In this document: positions 15,646-24,917 of the stretch, piece after piece
Numbering within the stretch: position 1 is the stretch's first letter
Layout: the number at the start of each line of letters is the position of its first letter
From: Sulfuricurvum sp.
Lineage (GTDB): Bacteria; Campylobacterota; Campylobacteria; Campylobacterales; Sulfurimonadaceae
Length of the DNA stretch: 64,000 bases
Direction: 5' to 3'
Assembly (NCBI GenBank): GCA_028718525.1
Contig: JAQULP010000007.1
Location: forward strand, 37,938 to 101,937
Translations under genes and position numbers: made by a program
The notes under the pieces: model-generated
Told to the model about the DNA's origin: nothing
Databases searched by the model: none
The model's input: the letters and a program-made list of their open reading frames with translations, nothing else

Positions 15646-16742
15646 TGGCGGATATTCTATCCCAAGAAGAGATTGATGCCCTCTTAGACGTTGTTGATGA
15701 TGAGGGGGACAGTGCGTTAGATTCGGGGGAAGATACCCTTTTCCCGCAACGTCAGATCACCCTGTATGATTTCAAGCGGCCAAACCGTGTTTCCAAAGAA
15801 CAGCTCCGGGCTTTTCGGGGGATTCACGATAAAATGGCCCGCTCCATCGCATCGCAAATTTCAGCAATCATGCGTTCGATTGTTGAAATTCAGCTCCATT
15901 CGGTCGATCAGATGACCTATGGGGAGTTTCTGATGTCACTCCCGAATCCGACCAGCTTTAACGTCTTTTCGATGAAGCCGCTCGAAGGGAACGGCGTTTT
16001 AGAGATCAACCCCTCTATCGCCTTTCCGATGTTGGACCGTATTTTGGGGGGAAAGGGGGAACCGTTCGAAGCCAATCGAGAATTCTCCGATATTGAATTA
16101 TCCCTTTTTGAGACGATTTTGCGGGTTATGATGGGTACGTTGCGGGAAGCGTGGGGACCGGTAACCGATCTCTACCCGCAGATCGAATCCAAAGAGTCGA
16201 GTCCCAACGTCGTGCAGATCGTCGCCCAAAATGAGATTGTCGTCATGGTCGTTATGGAGATCATTATCGGTCACAGTTCGGGGATGATGAACATTTGTTA
16301 TCCGGTTATTGCTTTGGAACCGGTTTTGCCGAAACTCGCCAGCCGTGATTTGATGCTGAATGAGACAAGTTCGAAGAAAAGTCGTAATCAGGAACTTCAG
16401 GTCCTCCTCGGGGGGGCACATGTCAATGTTGAAGTGAATCTGGGCGAAGCTGAATTGAGTTTACAGGAGTTGCTGGAACTTTGCGAGGGAGATATAATTC
16501 GGCTCAACATCCCGGCTGATGATGTCGTGAATGTCAGTGTAGACGGAAAAGAGCGTTTTGTCGGCCAGATGGGCTTACGGCGCTTTCGTAAATCGATTCA
16601 GATCACATCCGTGATCGATACTGAAAAAGATGCCGTCAAACGGGCCTTGAAAGAGTTTGAAACCAAACGAAAAGCGCGAATAAGCAATGTCCGGGAGATG
16701 ATTCACGGACCTGCAATAGACGAGGAGGATGATAATGAGTGA
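15645..16742 (+). CDS. fliM: Flagellar motor switch protein FliM
   Basis: C-ring protein that receives phospho-CheY and sets rotation direction. The 365 residues open with the CheY-binding peptide ADILSQEEIDALLDVV, then the middle domain with IMRSIVEIQLHSVDQMTYGEF and GGKGEPFE, and the C-terminal FliN-like (SpoA) domain with NVEVNLGEAELSLQELL and VGQMGLRR. The acidic tail GPAIDEEDDNE overlaps the fliY start. It is encoded within the fliA-fliM-fliY run, as expected for stoichiometric switch parts. Confidence 0.95.
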   Translation: MADILSQEEIDALLDVVDDEGDSALDSGEDTLFPQRQITLYDFKRPNRVSKEQLRAFRGIHDKMARSIASQISAIMRSIVEIQLHSVDQMTYGEFLMSLPNPTSFNVFSMKPLEGNGVLEINPSIAFPMLDRILGGKGEPFEANREFSDIELSLFETILRVMMGTLREAWGPVTDLYPQIESKESSPNVVQIVAQNEIVVMVVMEIIIGHSSGMMNICYPVIALEPVLPKLASRDLMLNETSSKKSRNQELQVLLGGAHVNVEVNLGEAELSLQELLELCEGDIIRLNIPADDVVNVSVDGKERFVGQMGLRRFRKSIQITSVIDTEKDAVKRALKEFETKRKARISNVREMIHGPAIDEEDDNE

Positions 16743-17598
16743 TTTTGCCGGAATATTTGCTACCGAAGCCATTGCCACGATAGAGGGGCTGACGGGTCAG
16801 ACTCCTGCAATTACCCTAAAAGAGACCGAAGATATTTCCATCGTTTCCAACGTCATTCCTCCGGTAAGCATAACGCATATCACTTTTGGGGGAGAAGCTT
16901 CAGGCCGCGGGTTGATTATGATGCCTCCTCAGCTTGCCACGGCATTAGGGGATATGATGCTTGGCGGCGAAGGCGACGGAAAAGAGACGATGAATGATGA
17001 AGATATGGATGCGGCTAAAGAGATCGTTTCCAATATCGTTGGGGCAATGAGCACGACATTGGGATCGCAAAAAGAGCTTCCGAAATTTGCCATAAAAGCC
17101 GATAAGATCGAATTTGTGAATGAAAACGGAGAGGTAGATCTGGACGGTTATGCCAAAATGTTCGTTTTTCAATTCGCCCTAGGCTCAATCAATTCGTTGA
17201 TTATGTTCGCCATCGATTCCGCAATCAATGACGCTCTAAACGGTGGGAAAACCCCCGCTCCGGCTCCGCATGCGGAAGGGAATATCTTTGATTCCCCTTC
17301 ACCGGTTCCGTCTCACCGTCTGGAAGAGGGAGAAATGAAAAATATCTCTTTGATCCTTGATGTAAAATTACCGGTTCGTGTCCGAATCGGAAAGAAAAAA
17401 ATGCTCCTGAAAGATGTTTTGAGCATGGATATCGGATCGGTCATCGAATTAAATCAGCTTGCGAATGATCCGTTGGATATATTGGTGGATGATCACGTTA
17501 TCGCCCAGGGGGAAGTCGTTATCGTGGACGGAAACTTCGGTGTGCAGATAACCTCAATCGGAACGAAACGGGATCGGTTGAATAAACTCAAAGGATAG
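16735..17598 (+). CDS. fliY: Flagellar motor switch protein FliY
   Basis: A 287-residue FliN-family switch component with an N-terminal CheC-like region and a C-terminal SpoA/FliN domain (about 205-280: ISLILDVKLPVRVRIGKKK, VIELNQLANDPLDILVDD). The CheC-like region holds one degenerate signature, DAAKEIVSN, in which Glu and Asn are three residues apart instead of two, so phosphatase activity looks unlikely. ATG 16735 is preferred because GAGGAGG lies six bases before it; ATG 16729 is in frame but too close to that site. It overlaps fliM by eight bases. Confidence 0.92.
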   Translation: MSDFAGIFATEAIATIEGLTGQTPAITLKETEDISIVSNVIPPVSITHITFGGEASGRGLIMMPPQLATALGDMMLGGEGDGKETMNDEDMDAAKEIVSNIVGAMSTTLGSQKELPKFAIKADKIEFVNENGEVDLDGYAKMFVFQFALGSINSLIMFAIDSAINDALNGGKTPAPAPHAEGNIFDSPSPVPSHRLEEGEMKNISLILDVKLPVRVRIGKKKMLLKDVLSMDIGSVIELNQLANDPLDILVDDHVIAQGEVVIVDGNFGVQITSIGTKRDRLNKLKG

Positions 17599-17600
17599 CG

Positions 17601-18386
17601 ATGTCTCATCGAAAAAAAGTAACAAAAGAATATCCCAGCAATCGCTATGTTAAAGATATCAAATCCGCAGACGTGTGGAGCGTTTTTAAGATTATAGCCG
17701 ATTTCGTTCAGGGATTTGACGAATTGGGGGACTTAGGCCCTTCGGTAACGATTTTCGGAAGTGCCCGGTTGGATGAGAACCACCCCTATTACAAGCAGGC
17801 CAGCGAACTTGCAAGTATGTTGGGCGAACGCGGCTATAACATCATCACCGGAGGAGGACCCGGGGTGATGGAAGCGGCTAATCGGGGAGCGTATGAACAT
17901 GAAGAGGTCGAATCGATCGGCCTAAACATCGAGCTTCCGGAAGAACAGCAACCCAACCCTTACATCACCAAAGGGAGAAGTTTCGATTATTTTTTCTCAC
18001 GAAAGGTGATGCTCGTCAAATATTCGATGGCCTATGTTATTTTTCCGGGAGGGTTTGGTACCCTGGATGAGATGTTTGAAGCGTTGACTCTCATTCAAAC
18101 CCGAAAAGTGTGGGGTGTACGCCTTTTCCTAATCGGAACTGATTTTTATGCCCCTTTGATCCAGTTTTTAGAAGAGAAGATGCTCAAAGAGGGGATGATC
18201 GATGCCAAAGATTTAAAATTGATAACGTTGACGGACAATCTCACGTATGTCGTCAACGAAATCGAAAAATCTCTGGTTGCCCAGATGGCTACCCTCGAGA
18301 AAGAGGGATTGGAAGACACCAAGTTTTATAAAGTGCTCTCTAGTTATTTTGAGAACAGACCGATATGTGATGAAAGTGATAAATAA
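17601..18386 (+). CDS. LOG-family nucleotide-binding protein (TIGR00730 type)
   Basis: A 261-residue Rossmann-like protein of the LOG (lysine-decarboxylase-like) group, whose members hydrolyse nucleoside 5'-monophosphates to base and ribose 5-phosphate. The signatures ITGGGPGVMEAANRGA and the second motif FPGGFGTLDEMFEALTL are intact. It is longer than plant-type LOG proteins, with an extra N-terminal helix region and a C-terminal helix. It starts two bases after fliY and overlaps mnmA by one base, so it is probably on the same transcript. The biological substrate is unknown. Confidence 0.85.
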   Translation: MSHRKKVTKEYPSNRYVKDIKSADVWSVFKIIADFVQGFDELGDLGPSVTIFGSARLDENHPYYKQASELASMLGERGYNIITGGGPGVMEAANRGAYEHEEVESIGLNIELPEEQQPNPYITKGRSFDYFFSRKVMLVKYSMAYVIFPGGFGTLDEMFEALTLIQTRKVWGVRLFLIGTDFYAPLIQFLEEKMLKEGMIDAKDLKLITLTDNLTYVVNEIEKSLVAQMATLEKEGLEDTKFYKVLSSYFENRPICDESDK

Positions 18387-19405
18387 TGGCAAAAAAAGTA
18401 TTGATTGGGATGAGCGGAGGGGTTGATTCGACCGTTTCGACCCTTTTACTCAAAGAACAGGGATATGAGGTCGAAGGGGTGTATATGAAGCTCCATTCGA
18501 AACCGGGCTATCACGAGATTCATCAGGTACGGGCCCAAAAAGCGGCCGATTTCGCAGGGGTAAAACTCCATATCCTGGATCTTCAGGAAAAATTTAACGA
18601 GAAAGTTTTTACCCCGTTTATCGAAACGTATAAAGAGGGAAAAACCCCAAATCCCTGTGCCTTGTGTAACCGCAATATCAAATTCGGGGAGATGGTCGCT
18701 TTTGCCGATACGGTCGGTGCCGATTTTATAGCAACCGGCCACTATATCCGTCATGACGGCAAATATCTTCTTCAGGCACATGATGATACGAAAGACCAAA
18801 GCTATTTTCTTTTTTACATCGATCCGAAACTTGTTCCCCGATTATTGTTTCCGCTTGGGGAACGGCAGAAGCACGATATTAAAACGTTTGCGGCTGGGGT
18901 AAAAGGGCTGGAATCGTTTGCATCCCAAAGTGAGTCAAGCGAAATATGTTTTGTGGAAACGACCTATGTTGATGTCTTGAAACCGTATGTCGCGGTGGAT
19001 CAGGAGGGGGATGTGTTGGATCTTGCCGGAAAAGTGGTAGGAAAGCACAAAGGGTACATGCATTACACGATCGGCAAACGTAAAGGATTTACGGTACACG
19101 GTGCGCATGATCCCCATTTTGTTGTGGAGATCCGACCGGAGACAAATCAAATTGTCGTCGGTACACGCGAAGCGCTGGAGTGTCGATCGGTTCGTTTGGA
19201 AAACATAAATATGTTTGATGAACGCTCTCATTTTGAATGCGAGGTCAAACTGCGCTATCGTACTACCGCCGTTAAATGCCGTGTCGTCATCGAAGGCGAT
19301 ACGGCATTGGTAGAACTTGATGAACCTGTTTTAGGGGTTGCATCGGGGCAGGCCGGTGTATTTTATGAGGGTGAAAAACTACTCGGCGGGGGCTGGATCG
19401 TTTGA
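18386..19405 (+). CDS. mnmA: tRNA 2-thiouridylase MnmA
   Basis: ATP-dependent thiolation of U34 in Lys, Glu and Gln tRNAs. The 339 residues show the PP-loop GMSGGVDST, VYMKLHS, the first catalytic cysteine in NPCALCN, TGHYIR with KDQSYFL, and the second catalytic cysteine in SSEICFV. A C-terminal barrel follows (HYTIGKRKGFT, VELDEPVLGVASGQAGVFY). ATG 18386 overlaps the preceding stop. Its last 27 bases overlap the convergent mtgA gene. Confidence 0.95.
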   Translation: MAKKVLIGMSGGVDSTVSTLLLKEQGYEVEGVYMKLHSKPGYHEIHQVRAQKAADFAGVKLHILDLQEKFNEKVFTPFIETYKEGKTPNPCALCNRNIKFGEMVAFADTVGADFIATGHYIRHDGKYLLQAHDDTKDQSYFLFYIDPKLVPRLLFPLGERQKHDIKTFAAGVKGLESFASQSESSEICFVETTYVDVLKPYVAVDQEGDVLDLAGKVVGKHKGYMHYTIGKRKGFTVHGAHDPHFVVEIRPETNQIVVGTREALECRSVRLENINMFDERSHFECEVKLRYRTTAVKCRVVIEGDTALVELDEPVLGVASGQAGVFYEGEKLLGGGWIV

Positions 19406-20266
19406 TTTCTCAGAAGCCGGAGCGAGTGTTTCGGTTGGTACCGCTTCGTCAGCCGGAGGGGTTTGCGTATTCTCTATGGGCGAATCCGTAAGTTCCGTTT
19501 CGGGTTGAAGGAGTGTTTCATTGTTCTCTGTATTGCTCTCTTCTTGTTTTGGCGGTGCCATTATCTCCTGATATTGTGGGATAACGATACCGCGGCGTTT
19601 CATGATTTTATAAATAATATGGGAACGATTTTTGACGTATTTTTGTTTTCCGAGAGGATTGTATTTAATCGGATTAGGGAGAACGGCTGCAAGATGGGCT
19701 GCTTCTTGCGCGGTGAGGTTTTTGGCACTTTTATGGTAATAATGGCGTGCCGCCGCTTCGATTCCGAAAATACCGTCGCCCCATTCGGCTACGTTCAGAT
19801 AAATTTCAAGTATGCGCCGCTTGGAGAGGGTCCCTTCGATACGCCATGTCAAGATAGCCTCTTTAAGTTTACGTACCGGGTTTTTACTCGGTGAGAGATA
19901 AAGATTCTTGGAGAGCTGTTGGCTGATGGTACTTCCCCCTGCGACGGATCCTTTTTTCAAGCTCCGTTCCAGCGCCTGCTCCATCCCGTCTACATCAAAT
20001 CCGTCGTGATTCCAAAACTTGTCGTCTTCGCCGATTAGAACCGCTTTGATAACGTTCGGGGAAATTTGTGACATCGTGACCCATTTCTGGGTAATTTTTT
20101 GATCTTTATTCTCTTGAGCCCATTGATCCATACGGTACTCCATGAAGGCGGTAGGGATTGGATTGATATCCCGCAGATCGGAGACAAAAGGGTAGAAGAG
20201 ATAGCGTCCGATATCAATAATCCCTCCGGCTAAAAAAATAAGAAGAAAAAGTTTGTATTTGTTCAT
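19379..20266 (-). CDS. mtgA: Monofunctional peptidoglycan glycosyltransferase
   Basis: Polymerises lipid II into glycan strands on the periplasmic side of the inner membrane. A single N-terminal anchor is at residues 4-20. The GT51 domain shows the catalytic Glu in IGEDDKFWNHDGFD (E80), GGSTISQQLSKNL, RKLKEAILTWRIE and EIYLNVAEWGDGIFGIE. After the domain there is an unusual acidic Pro/Glu/Thr-rich tail of roughly 60 residues with no hydrophobic part, probably disordered in the periplasm. That tail's coding end overlaps mnmA tail to tail. It is the last gene of the ppk-gammaCA-TRIC-mtgA run. Confidence 0.92.
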   Translation of the reverse strand: MNKYKLFLLIFLAGGIIDIGRYLFYPFVSDLRDINPIPTAFMEYRMDQWAQENKDQKITQKWVTMSQISPNVIKAVLIGEDDKFWNHDGFDVDGMEQALERSLKKGSVAGGSTISQQLSKNLYLSPSKNPVRKLKEAILTWRIEGTLSKRRILEIYLNVAEWGDGIFGIEAAARHYYHKSAKNLTAQEAAHLAAVLPNPIKYNPLGKQKYVKNRSHIIYKIMKRRGIVIPQYQEIMAPPKQEESNTENNETLLQPETELTDSPIENTQTPPADEAVPTETLAPASEKSNDPAPAE

Positions 20267-20268
20267 GA

Positions 20269-20892
20269 TTAATCCGTATTGAGTTTAGGCAGATGCCATT
20301 GTTTGATGTAGGCCAGAAGTCTTACGATAACGGCAAAGCCGGCTACCGCTGCAACTGCGAGAGTCCCCGTCCACCCGAGGGAAGCTAGGATCAGGAGCAA
20401 CATAGAGACGATTAGGGCGATAGAACCGTAAAAATCGCTGATCAGGACCGAAGGTACCTGATTTATCATCGTATCTCGTAAAACACCCCCTCCGACAGCG
20501 GTCAGGAAGCTTAAGATGATGACGCCGAAAAAATTGTATCCCGCATCAATGGCCAATAATGCACCGGTAATGCTAAAGGCAACCAGCCCGATAGTGTCGG
20601 AGATGACAAAGAGCCATTGCCGCTCAATCTGTTCCCGATGGTACAGACGAAAAATAAAAGCGATCGCTATGGTTACGATGACGGTTATCGCGGGATAATA
20701 CTCATTAAATGCAAAAGGGGTACGATCCAGGATGACATCGCGGACAACCCCTCCGCCCAATGCGGTCAGCGAAGCGGAAATGATCACTCCCAAAAGATCG
20801 AGATTGTTGCGGACTCCTACTAGGAAACCGCTCAGGGCAAAGGCGATGATACCGAGGATATCGGCAGCAACGATGAGGTCAACGTGAGGCAT
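20269..20892 (-). CDS. TRIC-type cation channel family protein (YicG/UPF0126)
   Basis: A 207-residue inner-membrane protein with about seven hydrophobic helices arranged as two repeats. Each repeat carries the family glycine motif: LTALGGGVVRDVILDRTPF and LTAVGGGVLRDTMINQVP. Prokaryotic TRIC proteins are monovalent cation channels; some YicG relatives transport glycine, so the substrate is open. I prefer ATG 20892, which starts four residues before the first helix and matches the usual length. A start at 20964 would add 24 polar residues and overlap the upstream gene by 86 bases. Confidence 0.85.
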   Translation of the reverse strand: MPHVDLIVAADILGIIAFALSGFLVGVRNNLDLLGVIISASLTALGGGVVRDVILDRTPFAFNEYYPAITVIVTIAIAFIFRLYHREQIERQWLFVISDTIGLVAFSITGALLAIDAGYNFFGVIILSFLTAVGGGVLRDTMINQVPSVLISDFYGSIALIVSMLLLILASLGWTGTLAVAAVAGFAVIVRLLAYIKQWHLPKLNTD

Positions 20893-21421
20893 CAGGTGCG
20901 CGGTAATTTTCTTTAAAACTGACGTATCGGCGTGCGGAAGCATAAAGCTCGGCAACCTCTTCATCGCTTAATTCACGAACCACTTTTGCAGGGCTCCCCA
21001 TGATAAGCGAGCGAGGAGGGAAAACTTTGTTTTTCGTCACCAGCGCTCCGGCCCCTACAATCGATTCTTTACCGATAACGGCACCGTCTAGGATAGTGGC
21101 GCTCATCCCGATTAAACAGGCATCTTCAATCGTGCATCCGTGCAGCATTACCCGATGGCCTACGGTGACGTCATTGCCGATGATGGTCGGATACCCGTCG
21201 CTGGCATCCTCTTTTTTGTGATGGGTGACGTGTACCATGCTCAAATCCTGAATATTTGAACGATCGCCGATTTGGATATAATGGACGTCGCCGCGGACAA
21301 CGCATCCAAACCAGATACTGACATCTTCTCCCATGCTAACCCGTCCGATGACATCGGCTGAAGGGGCAATCCATACACGCTCCTTCATGGTTGGTGTGTA
21401 GTCAAGATAATTACTGATCAT
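20879..21421 (-). CDS. Gamma carbonic anhydrase-like hexapeptide protein
   Basis: A 180-residue left-handed beta-helix protein of the YrdA/gamma carbonic anhydrase group. The metal histidines are seen in MVHVTHHKK and GHRVMLHGC, and the hexapeptide repeats run from WIAPSADVIGRVSMGEDVSIW through ILDGAVIGKESIVGAGALV in separate turns. Members bind zinc and some hydrate CO2, but many have no proven activity. ATG 21421 shares a base with the ppk stop (TAATG), so it is coupled to ppk. Confidence 0.88.
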   Translation of the reverse strand: MISNYLDYTPTMKERVWIAPSADVIGRVSMGEDVSIWFGCVVRGDVHYIQIGDRSNIQDLSMVHVTHHKKEDASDGYPTIIGNDVTVGHRVMLHGCTIEDACLIGMSATILDGAVIGKESIVGAGALVTKNKVFPPRSLIMGSPAKVVRELSDEEVAELYASARRYVSFKENYRAPDASR

Positions 21422-23523
21422 TAGCTCTCTTTAAATAACCGTGTCGTCAATTGCTGAACGTAATTCGGTGCTTGTTTTTTGACCGAATTATACACTTTGT
21501 TGGTATGGGTTTCGACAATTTGATGGGAATTGATGACGCTGCTGCCGCTCTCATGTTTGACTTTGACATAGCTGCCGTCATTTTGCAACTCATAGGCGAG
21601 CTGGTTATCGGAGATCTGTAACTGCAAAATTTGCAACAGTTTGTTTGAACTCTCTTCACCCGATATCGGGGTGAGAAGTTCAATACGGCGCAATAGATTT
21701 CTAGGCATCCAGTCAGCACTCGAGATATACGTCTGCGGTGTTGAGTGTTTAAAATAGTAAATTCGGGCGTGTTCAAGATACTTCCCGATAATGGAGATAA
21801 CCCGGATATTTTCGCTGATCCCGGGAACCCCAGGGCGTAAACAGCAGATACCGCGAATGATCAGTTCAATTTTAACCCCCGCCTGTGAGGCTTTATAGAG
21901 GGCTTTGATGATATCTTCATCGACCAACGCATTCATTTTGGCAATGATTCTCCCTTCGCTTCCCATACGTGTTTCGTTTTGGATCAGGGAGAGAACTTTC
22001 GGTTTTATCTGGGTCGGTGCCATATACAGTTCATGGAGCTTCCCTTTTTTGCTGAATCCGGTCAGGAAGTGGAAAAAGCGGGTCATGTCGTGAGTAATCG
22101 CGTCGTTAGACGTCATATAGCTGATATCGGTATAGATCGTCGCGGTGGAAGGGTTGTAGTTTCCGGTTCCGATATGGGCGTATTGTTTGAGTTTACCGTC
22201 TACGCGTCGGGTAATGAGTGCCGCTTTGGCATGCACTTTGAATCCGGCAATCCCATAGATTACGTGCGCTCCCGCATTTTCAAGCGCTTTTGCCCAAATG
22301 AGGTTGTTCTCTTCATCAAAACGGGCTTTGAGCTCCACCATAACGGTAACTTGTTTCCCGGATTCCGCGGCACTGATCAGTGACTGGACTATCGGAGATT
22401 TTGAACCGGAACGGTACAGGGTCATACGGATGGAGACAACATCGGGGTCTTTGGCGGCAATCTGGATAAGACGGACAACCGGTTCAAAACTCTCAAACGG
22501 ATGGAATAAAATGAGATCTTGTTTATCCATCGTCATGTAGAGATTTTCATCCGCATCCAGAGGGGGAAGATTGCGGGGTTTGAAACTTGGACTGGTGAGA
22601 TGGGCAAAATCTTTATTCCCTACTACCTGCCAAAGGCTTCCGAGGTTAAGATAGGTTTGAAAGCGGTAGATATCGTCTTTGTAGACATTGGCATGACGGT
22701 TGAAAAAATTCAAAAGATCATCATCGGCATGGACACTGAGTTCGAGACGGACCAATTCCCCTTTTTTACGGAGTTTCAGACCCTCTTCGAGGATCTCCAT
22801 AAAATCGTCCGCCTCCTCTTCCTCGATAGCGATATCGGCATTTCGGGTGACGCGGAAAGCTGCGAATTTGATCAATTCATAGCCGGGGAAGAGATCTTGG
22901 ATGTGCTCAGCGACAATACTCCCTATCGGGACGTAAATCCGGTTGTTGATATCGACAAACCGGGGTAAAACACGCGGGATACGAATAAGTCCGTAACGTT
23001 CGATGGTGGGGTCTTCTTTATCGCGGAGTTTGACGATCTGTCCGAACCCGAGGTTGTTCAGATGGGGAAACGGATGGGTCGCATCGATGGCGATTGGGAT
23101 GACGACGGGATAGATGTTCTCATGGAAATATTTATCCAGGTATTTGCGTTGGTCGGGGGTAACTTCCTTGTAGGATTGGAAAAAGATCCCCTCTTTTTCG
23201 AGCTCTTTCATAATCCCCTGCAGGCATTGTTCAACCACTTCCTGCTCTTTGTGGAGATATTCGCGGATTTCGCGTAGCTGATGCAACGGGGTAAAACGGT
23301 CGGCGCCCGAAACATTGACGCCGGCACTGAAGAGTTTTTTCAGCCCCGCAACGCGTATCATGTAAAATTCGTCGAGGTTGGTTCCGTAAATAGCTAAAAA
23401 TTTAAGTCGTTCGAAAAGGGGGAGGGATTCATCTTGCGCCTGCCGCAGAACACGGGTATTAAATTGGAGCCATGAAAGCTCCCGATTGATATAAAGTGCT
23501 GGATCTTTGTAATTATTGGGCAT
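21421..23523 (-). CDS. ppk: Polyphosphate kinase 1
   Basis: Reversible synthesis of inorganic polyphosphate from ATP. The 700 residues have the N domain opening YINRELSWLQFNTRVL, the head domain with TNLDEFYMIRVAGLK, and two catalytic C domains. The autophosphorylated histidine lies in GFKVHAKAALITRR, followed by HIGTGNYNPSTA and SSADWMPRNLLRRIEL. First gene of the minus-strand run ending at mtgA, facing away from the TPR-protein gene at 23593. Confidence 0.95.
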   Translation of the reverse strand: MPNNYKDPALYINRELSWLQFNTRVLRQAQDESLPLFERLKFLAIYGTNLDEFYMIRVAGLKKLFSAGVNVSGADRFTPLHQLREIREYLHKEQEVVEQCLQGIMKELEKEGIFFQSYKEVTPDQRKYLDKYFHENIYPVVIPIAIDATHPFPHLNNLGFGQIVKLRDKEDPTIERYGLIRIPRVLPRFVDINNRIYVPIGSIVAEHIQDLFPGYELIKFAAFRVTRNADIAIEEEEADDFMEILEEGLKLRKKGELVRLELSVHADDDLLNFFNRHANVYKDDIYRFQTYLNLGSLWQVVGNKDFAHLTSPSFKPRNLPPLDADENLYMTMDKQDLILFHPFESFEPVVRLIQIAAKDPDVVSIRMTLYRSGSKSPIVQSLISAAESGKQVTVMVELKARFDEENNLIWAKALENAGAHVIYGIAGFKVHAKAALITRRVDGKLKQYAHIGTGNYNPSTATIYTDISYMTSNDAITHDMTRFFHFLTGFSKKGKLHELYMAPTQIKPKVLSLIQNETRMGSEGRIIAKMNALVDEDIIKALYKASQAGVKIELIIRGICCLRPGVPGISENIRVISIIGKYLEHARIYYFKHSTPQTYISSADWMPRNLLRRIELLTPISGEESSNKLLQILQLQISDNQLAYELQNDGSYVKVKHESGSSVINSHQIVETHTNKVYNSVKKQAPNYVQQLTTRLFKES

Positions 23524-23592
23524 AGTTTCTACCGATTTTGGTTTTAAGTTATCGTGATTATATTATACTTATCGTTACAAAAAAGGAACACT

Positions 23593-24180
23593 ATGACACT
23601 ATTTCAATTTTTTATGTTTGCGGCGACACTTTTTTTCGCCTATCAGATTTTCAGGCACGTACAAACACTCGAAGACAACGCCCCGCAAGAGGCTTCTTCG
23701 GAGAGTTCCGATGCTGTTGTTGTTTCGGCATCGGTATTGGTTGATCAGGCGGACAGTGCGTATGAACACGGAGAACTTGACCATGCCAAAAACATTCTCG
23801 AAGAGGCATTTCGGTTGGAACCTCACAATGCGGAGATTGTCAATAAGCTTGCTTTTGTAACGGCAAAAACGGGAGAACGGCTTCGGGCTATCGAATTGTA
23901 TGAGCGCTCTTTGGAACTGGAGGAGAACGATGACTTAACCCATAATGCCATCGCTTCGCTTTATCGGTCGGAAAATGCGTATGAACGGGCTGAAGACCAC
24001 TATCGAAAAGCGCTCGAGATTGATGATGCGTACGCTCAGACGTATTACAACTACGCCAATCTCTTGGTTGATATGGGGGAAATAGAGGAGGCCCGGGCCA
24101 TGTATAAACATGCCCTCGAACTGCAAAGCGATTTTCAACAGGCCCGCGAAGCGCTGCTGTCTTTGGGGAGTAAACAATGA
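23593..24180 (+). CDS. Membrane-anchored TPR protein
   Basis: A 195-residue protein with an N-terminal hydrophobic anchor (TLFQFFMFAATLFFAYQIF), an acidic Ser/Ala linker, then about four TPR units (SAYEHGELDHAKNILEEAF, RLRAIELYERSLELEEND, AYERAEDHYRKALEID, and EEARAMYKHALELQ). It probably acts as a protein-interaction scaffold at the membrane. ATG 23593 follows AAAGGAAC; an upstream start at 23554 lacks a ribosome site. Its stop overlaps the NYN gene by four bases. The partner is unknown. Confidence 0.85.
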   Translation: MTLFQFFMFAATLFFAYQIFRHVQTLEDNAPQEASSESSDAVVVSASVLVDQADSAYEHGELDHAKNILEEAFRLEPHNAEIVNKLAFVTAKTGERLRAIELYERSLELEENDDLTHNAIASLYRSENAYERAEDHYRKALEIDDAYAQTYYNYANLLVDMGEIEEARAMYKHALELQSDFQQAREALLSLGSKQ

Positions 24181-24917
24181 TTGACGATCAAGCCCGACTG
24201 GCCGTCTTGATCGACGCGGACAACTCTCAACCCTCCATTATCGCAGGATTGATGGATGAAATTGCGGCACAAGGGATCGCCAGTGTCAAACGTATTTACG
24301 GCGATTGGACCGATACAAAACTCAAAGGGTGGAAAAACGTCCTTCTGGAACACGGACTCCATCCGATGCAGCAGTTTGCGTATACTACCGGTAAAAATGC
24401 GACCGACAGTGCTATGATTATCGATGCGATGGACCTTTTGTATACGAAAAATTTTGACGGCTTTTGCATTGTCTCCAGTGACAGCGATTTTACCCGTTTA
24501 GCGAGCCGAATCCGTGAATCGGGGATCAAAGTATACGGATTCGGGGAACAAAAAACACCTAAAGCGTTTATCGGTGTTTGCGATAAATTTATTTATACCG
24601 AGAATCTTCGCCGCGACGCAAACCATAAAGAGGCTGCCGCAGTAAAAATCAAACCGGATAATAAAGCCCTTTTGGCGCTGGTCCGCAATGCGGTGGAAGA
24701 TACGACAAACGAAGCGGGATGGTCCTATCTCGGTTCTATAGGGCAAAATTTGATCAACAAGTCACCCGAATTTGACCCCCGAAGTTACGGCTTCAAAAAA
24801 CTCCTTGACCTGATTGAGAGCTTAGGGGAATTCGAATTTAAATATTCTGATCCCCTTTCGGGATCGCAGGCGGTACACGTCCGGCTGAAACGGAGAAAAA
24901 GGAGCTACGAAAAATGA
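24177..24917 (+). CDS. NYN-domain ribonuclease-like protein with OST-HTH/LOTUS domain
   Basis: A 246-residue cytosolic protein. Residues 8-150 form a NYN (PIN-like) nuclease domain with the acidic sites VLIDADNSQ, ATDSAMIIDAMDL and IVSSDSDFTRL. Residues about 165-240 (LLALVRNAVEDTTNEAGW, YGFKKLLDLIESLGEFEF) match the winged OST-HTH/LOTUS fold, which binds RNA in its better-studied relatives. The pairing suggests an RNA-targeted endonuclease. The gene is coupled on both sides: ATGA with the TPR gene and with the Nif3-like gene. Confidence 0.85.
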   Translation: MIDDQARLAVLIDADNSQPSIIAGLMDEIAAQGIASVKRIYGDWTDTKLKGWKNVLLEHGLHPMQQFAYTTGKNATDSAMIIDAMDLLYTKNFDGFCIVSSDSDFTRLASRIRESGIKVYGFGEQKTPKAFIGVCDKFIYTENLRRDANHKEAAAVKIKPDNKALLALVRNAVEDTTNEAGWSYLGSIGQNLINKSPEFDPRSYGFKKLLDLIESLGEFEFKYSDPLSGSQAVHVRLKRRKRSYEK

